A stretch of 8,267 bases of DNA from Nitriliruptoraceae bacterium (GTDB lineage Bacteria; Actinomycetota; Nitriliruptoria; Nitriliruptorales; Nitriliruptoraceae). The DNA is taken from NCBI GenBank assembly GCA_007125475.1, contig SLDB01000125.1:1-8267 (forward strand). Reading direction: 5' to 3'. Shown one piece after another: positions 4,890 to 8,267 of this stretch. The notes beneath the pieces were generated by a model. It had not been told where the DNA came from and did not search any database. It saw only the letters and a program-made list of their open reading frames with translations. The translations under genes and the position numbers were made by a program. Every line of letters begins with the position of its first letter. Within the stretch, counting starts at the first letter, position 1.

Positions 4890-6237
4890 GGATCCCGTCG
4901 GGGTCGAACGTCGCCTTGATGCGCCGCTGCAACGCGAGGTTCGCGGCGCCGACTTCGCGTTCGAGGAACGGTGCCTTGATCCTCCCCACCCCGTGCTCTC
5001 CGGTGATCACCCCGCCGAGCTGGAGGGAAGCGTCCACGATGTCGTCGAACGCCTTCAGCGCCCGGTGCCGGGCGTCGTCGTCGCCGCGCGGCGCCAGCAG
5101 CGTCGGGTGCATGTTGCCGTCACCGGCGTGCCCGAAGGTGTAGATGGACACGTCGTGCCGTTCGGCGGCGTCCTGGACGCGCCCGATGAGGTCGGGGATG
5201 CGGGAGCGGGGGACGCAGACGTCGTCCCAGATCGCCTCCCCGAGGGCCTCGACCGTCGGTCCGGCCAGGCGCCGGGCCTGGAGCAGCGCGTCCGCCTCCA
5301 CGGGGTCCTCGGTGAAGGTGCTGTACGTCGCGCCGGCCCGGTCGCACAACCCGGCGGCACGCTCGACGTCGGTGCGGCGCAGCGGCTCCGGCGCGTCGGA
5401 CTGCGCCAGCAGCAGCGCGGCCGCCGAGCGGTCGAGCCCCATCCGGGTGTGGTCGTCGACGGCGCACACCGTGGCCTGGTCCATGATCTCCAGCAGCGAC
5501 ATCGTCACCCCCGAGGCGGTGATCGCGGCGACCGCGCGTCCGGCCGCGTCGAGGGTCGGGAAGAACGACACCATCGTCGCGGTGCCCTCGGGGACGGGCC
5601 GGAGCCGCAGCGTCGCCTTCGTCACGATCCCCAGCGTCCCCTCGGAGCCGACCAGCAGCCCGGTGAGGTCGAACCCCGCGACACCCTTGACGGTGTCGTG
5701 TCCGGTCTCCAGGACGGTCCCGTCCGCGAGGACGACCTCCAGGCGGCGCACGTAGTCCCGGGTCACGCCGTACTTCACACAGCACAGACCGCCGGCGTTC
5801 GTCGCGATGTTCCCGCCGATCGAGCAGAACGCCTTGCTCGCGGGGTCCGGGGGGTAGAACAGACCGTGCGGCGCGGTCGCCTCGGAGATCTCGGCGTTCA
5901 GCACCCCGGGTTCGACGGTGACCAACTCGTCGACCGGGTCGATCGCGACCACGTCGTTCATCCGCTCCAGGGACAGGGTGAGCGCGCCGTCGATCCCCTG
6001 CGAACCGGCGCACAGGCTCGATCCGGCCCCACGGGGCACGATCGGGACCCGGTGCGCGGCGGCTGTCCGCACGACACCGGCGACCTCGGCGGTGGTCGTC
6101 GGCAGGGCCACCGCCAACGGCGCCCCCGGCTGAACCCACGTGGTGCGGTCGTGGGCGTACGATTCCACGATGTCCGGGTCGGTGACGAGCACCCCGTCAC
6201 CGAGTGCGGACGCCACCGCATCGAGGAACGACAACAC
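4867..6237 (-). CDS. FAD-linked 2-hydroxyacid oxidase/dehydrogenase (GlcD-type)
   Basis: This encodes a 456-residue flavoenzyme of the PCMH-type FAD-binding family, related to glycolate oxidase subunit GlcD and D-lactate dehydrogenase; it oxidises a 2-hydroxyacid to a 2-oxoacid. The N-terminal FAD domain has PRGAGSSLCAGSQG at 68-81, DPASKAFCSIGGNIATNAGG at 131-150, KYGVTRDYV at 155-163 and LLVGSEGTLGIVTKATLRL at 194-212. The C-terminal domain carries metal-site signatures FGHAGDGNMH (368-377, His370 and His377) and ITGEHGVGRIK (411-421, Glu414 and His415), ending in DGILNPGRWI. Length is typical of GlcD alone, with no fused iron-sulfur domain, and no GlcE or GlcF partner is adjacent. GTG at 6237 has GGGAGG only 3 bases away; TTG at 6234 would have 6. 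Exact substrate (glycolate, D-lactate or other) is undetermined. Confidence 0.93.
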   Translation of the reverse strand: MLSFLDAVASALGDGVLVTDPDIVESYAHDRTTWVQPGAPLAVALPTTTAEVAGVVRTAAAHRVPIVPRGAGSSLCAGSQGIDGALTLSLERMNDVVAIDPVDELVTVEPGVLNAEISEATAPHGLFYPPDPASKAFCSIGGNIATNAGGLCCVKYGVTRDYVRRLEVVLADGTVLETGHDTVKGVAGFDLTGLLVGSEGTLGIVTKATLRLRPVPEGTATMVSFFPTLDAAGRAVAAITASGVTMSLLEIMDQATVCAVDDHTRMGLDRSAAALLLAQSDAPEPLRRTDVERAAGLCDRAGATYSTFTEDPVEADALLQARRLAGPTVEALGEAIWDDVCVPRSRIPDLIGRVQDAAERHDVSIYTFGHAGDGNMHPTLLAPRGDDDARHRALKAFDDIVDASLQLGGVITGEHGVGRIKAPFLEREVGAANLALQRRIKATFDPDGILNPGRWI

Positions 6238-6264
6238 TGGCCTCCCGGTCGGTGCCGTGTGCCG

Positions 6265-6270
6265 AGCCTA
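6265..6270 (-). promoter_or_regulatory. Putative -10 element (TAGGCT) for the oxidase gene
   Basis: On the minus strand TAGGCT matches TANNNT and lies 27 bases before the GTG at 6237. The predicted transcript would start near 6258 and have a leader of about 20 bases that contains the GGGAGG Shine-Dalgarno. No clear -35 is visible. Confidence 0.45.
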
Positions 6271-6355
6271 CGTCGGGGCCGGCGGTACCGCCCACCACGC
6301 CCCGGTGGAGGGCGTCACCCGTCAGGGCGTGCGACGGCCGTGACCGGCGGTCCGC

Positions 6356-6386
6356 CCCGGGTCGCGGTAGGTTTCCGCGACCCGGG
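6356..6386 (+). promoter_or_regulatory. 12-bp perfect inverted repeat around the aminotransferase -10
   Basis: CCCGGGTCGCGG (6356-6367) and CCGCGACCCGGG (6375-6386) are exact reverse complements separated by seven bases, TAGGTTT. That spacer holds TAGGTT (6368-6373), the only TANNNT hexamer upstream of the aminotransferase. The Shine-Dalgarno GGAGG (6391-6395) follows directly. If transcription starts near 6380, most of the repeat is not in the RNA, so it fits a DNA operator or cruciform better than an attenuator. The regulator is unknown. Confidence 0.5.
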
Positions 6387-6403
6387 TAGAGGAGGAGGGC
6401 GAG

Positions 6404-7432
6404 ATGGTGACCAGCACCGAGTCGGCGGCGTCGACGGCGCCGTTCGGCACCGTCGCGGCCCCCGCCCTGGTCGCCGTCGACGTGGTGGACGGCGTGTTCG
6501 GCCAGCCACGGGTCGAACCCCTCGCCGAGCTCGCGCTGCACCCCTTCGCCCACGCACTGCACTACGGCTCGTCCTGCTTCGAGGGGCTGAAGGCGCACAG
6601 CGGGTCGGACGGCGTGCTGCGCCTGTTCCGCGCCGACCGCCACGTCGAGCGGATGCAGCGCACCGCCGAGCTGCTCCTCCTCCCGGTCCCGCCGAGCGGG
6701 CTGTTGGCCGACGCGATCCGGACCACCGCCGCCGAGAACCTCGAGGTCGCCCCGCCGGCCCCGGGCGCGTTGTACCTGCGTCCGTTGCTCCTCGGAACGG
6801 ACCCGAACATCGGGGCGGCCGCGGCACCGTCGCGCGACGCCCTGTTGCTGGTGCTGGCCTCCCCGGTCGGGGACTACTTCGCCGGTGGCGGGCGACCGCT
6901 GCGGCTGCTGGTCGAGACGCAGCTGCCCCGGACCACCCCGCAGTTCGGGGAGGCGAAGGCCGGTGCGAACTACGTCATGGCGCTCGGCGTCACGCGTCGC
7001 GCGCAACGTCAGCACGGTGCCGACCAGGTCCTGTTCGCCCCGGGCGGCGACGTGCAGGAGACCGGGGCGGCGAACTTCCTCCTCCTCGACGACGAGCGGG
7101 TGATCACCCGTTCGCTGGACTCATCGTTCCTCCACGGGGTGACGCGCGACTCACTCCTCGTCCTCGCCCGTGACCTGGGCTACCACGTCGAGGAGCGCGA
7201 CATCACCGTCGACGAGCTGCGTGCCTGGCGTGGCGAGGCGGCGTTGGCGGGGACCGCCGCGGTCCTGGCGGGGGTCGGCACCCTCATCATCGACGGCGAC
7301 GACGTCGTCGTCGGTGACGGCCGTATCGGGCCGAACACGACCCGCTTGCGTGAGGCCCTGCTGGCGATCCAGCGCGGCGCCGCCCCCGACCCGCACGGTT
7401 GGACGAGCCCGGTCCCCCCGCCGGTGCGGTGA
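6404..7432 (+). CDS. ilvE: Branched-chain amino acid aminotransferase (PLP fold IV)
   Basis: This encodes a 342-residue class IV aminotransferase, best matched to branched-chain amino acid aminotransferase (EC 2.6.1.42). That enzyme moves the amino group between Leu, Ile or Val and 2-oxoglutarate, in the last step of their synthesis and the first of their breakdown. The N-terminal segment FAHALHYGSSCFEGLKA at 48-64 is characteristic. The PLP Schiff-base lysine is most likely Lys185 in GEAKAGANYVMAL. Glu219 in QETGAANFLLL is the residue expected to pair with the pyridine nitrogen, and SFLHGVTRDSLLVLARDLGY at 241-260 matches the SxLxGVTRDS cofactor phosphate region. Length is close to the family norm. 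ATG 6404 has GGAGG at 6391-6395, eight bases away. A D-amino acid or aminodeoxychorismate lyase-like activity is less likely given FEGLKA. It is probably co-transcribed with the thioesterase downstream. Confidence 0.9.
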   Translation: MVTSTESAASTAPFGTVAAPALVAVDVVDGVFGQPRVEPLAELALHPFAHALHYGSSCFEGLKAHSGSDGVLRLFRADRHVERMQRTAELLLLPVPPSGLLADAIRTTAAENLEVAPPAPGALYLRPLLLGTDPNIGAAAAPSRDALLLVLASPVGDYFAGGGRPLRLLVETQLPRTTPQFGEAKAGANYVMALGVTRRAQRQHGADQVLFAPGGDVQETGAANFLLLDDERVITRSLDSSFLHGVTRDSLLVLARDLGYHVEERDITVDELRAWRGEAALAGTAAVLAGVGTLIIDGDDVVVGDGRIGPNTTRLREALLAIQRGAAPDPHGWTSPVPPPVR

Positions 7433-7519
7433 CCGCCGGTCGGTGCCCGAGCTCCGACCGCCGATGAGCCGGGACCGTTCACCGGCCCGACCGTCGACGA
7501 CGTCTCCGGAGGTGTGAGC

Positions 7520-7939
7520 GTGTCCCCGACGAGGCTGCGCGTGCGTTTCTACGAACTCGACCCGTACGGTCACGTCAACCATGGCGTCTACCTCAACTAC
7601 TTCGAGGTGGCCCGGATCGATGTCCTCGACGAGATCGGGTACGGGTTGGGCGCGCTCCGCGAGCTGGGCTACCACCTGCTCGTGGTCGAGTCACACCTGA
7701 GGTTCCACCGCCCGGCGCTCGCCGGTGACGAGTTGACGGTCCACACCCGCATCGGTGAGTTGCGCCGGGCGTCGGCGACCTGGGAGCAACACCTCCGGCG
7801 CGGTGACGCGTTGATCGCCGAGAACACCATCCGGTCGGCGATCACCGACCTCGCCGGCCGACCGACACGACCGCCCGCGGGCCTGGCGGCGGCGCTGCGA
7901 CGCCTCGTCGACGACGTCGGGGAGCGCCGCGGGGCGTGA
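7520..7939 (+). CDS. Hotdog-fold acyl-CoA thioesterase (4HBT/YbgC-like)
   Basis: This encodes a 139-residue single hotdog-domain protein of the 4-hydroxybenzoyl-CoA thioesterase/YbgC family, which hydrolyses acyl-CoA thioesters in the cytosol, usually as a tetramer. The active-site signature is YELDPYGHVNHGVYLNYFE at 11-29, with Asp14 as the predicted catalytic acid and the usual GHVN turn. The central beta strands include HLRFHRPALAGDELTVHTRIG at 59-79. I start at GTG 7520 because GGAGG (7508-7512) is seven bases upstream; GTG 7514 would leave a single base. The gene lies 87 bases after the aminotransferase with no TA-containing promoter between, so the two are probably one transcript. A branched-chain acyl-CoA substrate is possible by association but not shown. 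A hairpin follows immediately. Confidence 0.88.
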   Translation: MSPTRLRVRFYELDPYGHVNHGVYLNYFEVARIDVLDEIGYGLGALRELGYHLLVVESHLRFHRPALAGDELTVHTRIGELRRASATWEQHLRRGDALIAENTIRSAITDLAGRPTRPPAGLAAALRRLVDDVGERRGA

Positions 7940-7946
7940 GCGTCGG

Positions 7947-7968
7947 CGTCGACGAGGCGTCGTCGACG
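7947..7968 (+). terminator. Hairpin following the thioesterase gene
   Basis: CGTCGACGA (7947-7955) and TCGTCGACG (7960-7968) form a perfect 9-bp stem with a GGCG loop, eight bases after the thioesterase stop. No T-tract follows, so it would be a U-less terminator or 3'-end stabiliser. It separates the aminotransferase-thioesterase unit from the dehydrogenase gene, which has its own -10-like element. Confidence 0.5.
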
Positions 7969-8007
7969 GTCCGGGGCACCCCACCGCACCTCCGCCGCAC
8001 GCCCGAG

Positions 8008-8013
8008 TAGGGT
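8008..8013 (+). promoter_or_regulatory. Putative -10 element (TAGGGT) for the SDR gene
   Basis: TAGGGT matches TANNNT and is 28 bases before the chosen GTG start, giving a predicted leader of about 20 bases that includes AAGGAG. A -35 match is not evident. Confidence 0.45.
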
Positions 8014-8041
8014 CGTGACGACGTCGATGAAGGAGTGGGCG

Positions 8042-8267
8042 GTGCGCATCGAGGGATCCGTGGTCGTCGTGACGGGTGCGGCGCACGGGATCGGGGAGGC
8101 GATCGCCCACGCGGTGGCGCGTCAGGGAGCCGCGGCCGTGGCCGTCATCGACCTCGACGGGCCGGGCGCCGAGGCCGTCGCCCGTGCGGTGGGTGAGACG
8201 GGGGTGGCAACGGCTGCCCGGCAGGTCGATGTCACCGCGAGCGCGGCGTACGCCGACGTCCTCACCG
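8042..8267 (+). CDS. Short-chain dehydrogenase/reductase, 3'-truncated by window edge
   Basis: The first 75 residues of a classical short-chain dehydrogenase/reductase (SDR) are present, a Rossmann-fold NAD(P)(H) oxidoreductase that normally runs to about 250 residues. The cofactor-binding glycine motif TGAAHGIG is at residues 11-18. The acidic IDLD stretch at the end of the second beta strand suggests NAD(H) rather than NADP(H), and a VDV segment matches the usual adenine-contact strand. The catalytic Ser-Tyr-Lys region lies beyond the window. I chose GTG 8042 because AAGGAG (8030-8035) sits six bases upstream and SDRs begin just before the first beta strand. An in-frame ATG at 8027 would overlap that Shine-Dalgarno. 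Substrate is unknown. Confidence 0.9.
   Translation, partial: MRIEGSVVVVTGAAHGIGEAIAHAVARQGAAAVAVIDLDGPGAEAVARAVGETGVATAARQVDVTASAAYADVLT

Noticed and set aside
4834..7173. A 779-codon open frame on the plus strand, antisense to the oxidase and running into the aminotransferase.
   Set aside because: It is a shadow frame of GC-rich coding DNA: the translation is dominated by Arg, Gly, Pro and His with no domain, and it overlaps two firmly identified genes in other frames.
7420..7440. A short palindrome (GCGGT-G-ACCGC) over the aminotransferase stop.
   Set aside because: The arms are 5 bp with a one-base centre, so it cannot form a stable RNA hairpin, and no other signal supports termination there.

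Overview
The window is GC-rich DNA (roughly 70% by eye) with strong third-position GC bias, many GTG starts and scarce TA dinucleotides. Most gaps that need a promoter hold a TANNNT -10-like hexamer, and two of these lie so close to a start codon that leaderless transcripts are likely. Together with a DUF4031 protein and a VanZ-like protein, this suggests a chromosomal segment of a high-GC actinobacterium. I cannot name the species, and I see no sign of a plasmid, phage or insertion sequence.

Layout. A truncated aldo/keto reductase (+, to 575) is followed by an NADPH-dependent FMN reductase-like flavoprotein (+, 659-1219). That gene converges on a Bcr/CflA-type MFS drug transporter (-, 1259-2536). 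Next come two genes on the minus strand: a membrane-anchored, histidine-rich protein of unknown function (2881-3720) and a 75-residue protein coupled to it by a GTGA overlap (2657-2884). A 255-bp divergent spacer (3721-3975) carries a tandem pair of dyad elements and a 22-codon, apparently leaderless ORF that stops one base before a DUF4031 gene (+, 3976-4281). A VanZ-like membrane protein follows (+, 4338-4889). Its 3' end overlaps, tail to tail, a GlcD-type FAD-linked oxidase (-, 4867-6237). Across a 166-bp divergent spacer lies a branched-chain aminotransferase (+, 6404-7432), then a hotdog-fold thioesterase (+, 7520-7939), a hairpin, and the start of a short-chain dehydrogenase (+, 8042 to the edge).

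How they fit together. Most genes are general metabolic or redox enzymes: two reductases, a 2-hydroxyacid oxidase, an amino acid transaminase, an acyl-CoA thioesterase-like protein and an SDR. There is one efflux pump and no obvious dedicated pathway or defence system. The parts least explained by known families are the histidine-rich anchored protein with its small coupled partner, and the regulatory structure in the divergent spacer beside them. The 12-bp inverted repeat around the aminotransferase -10 element is also notable. I do not see a clear new multi-gene system, only several local leads.
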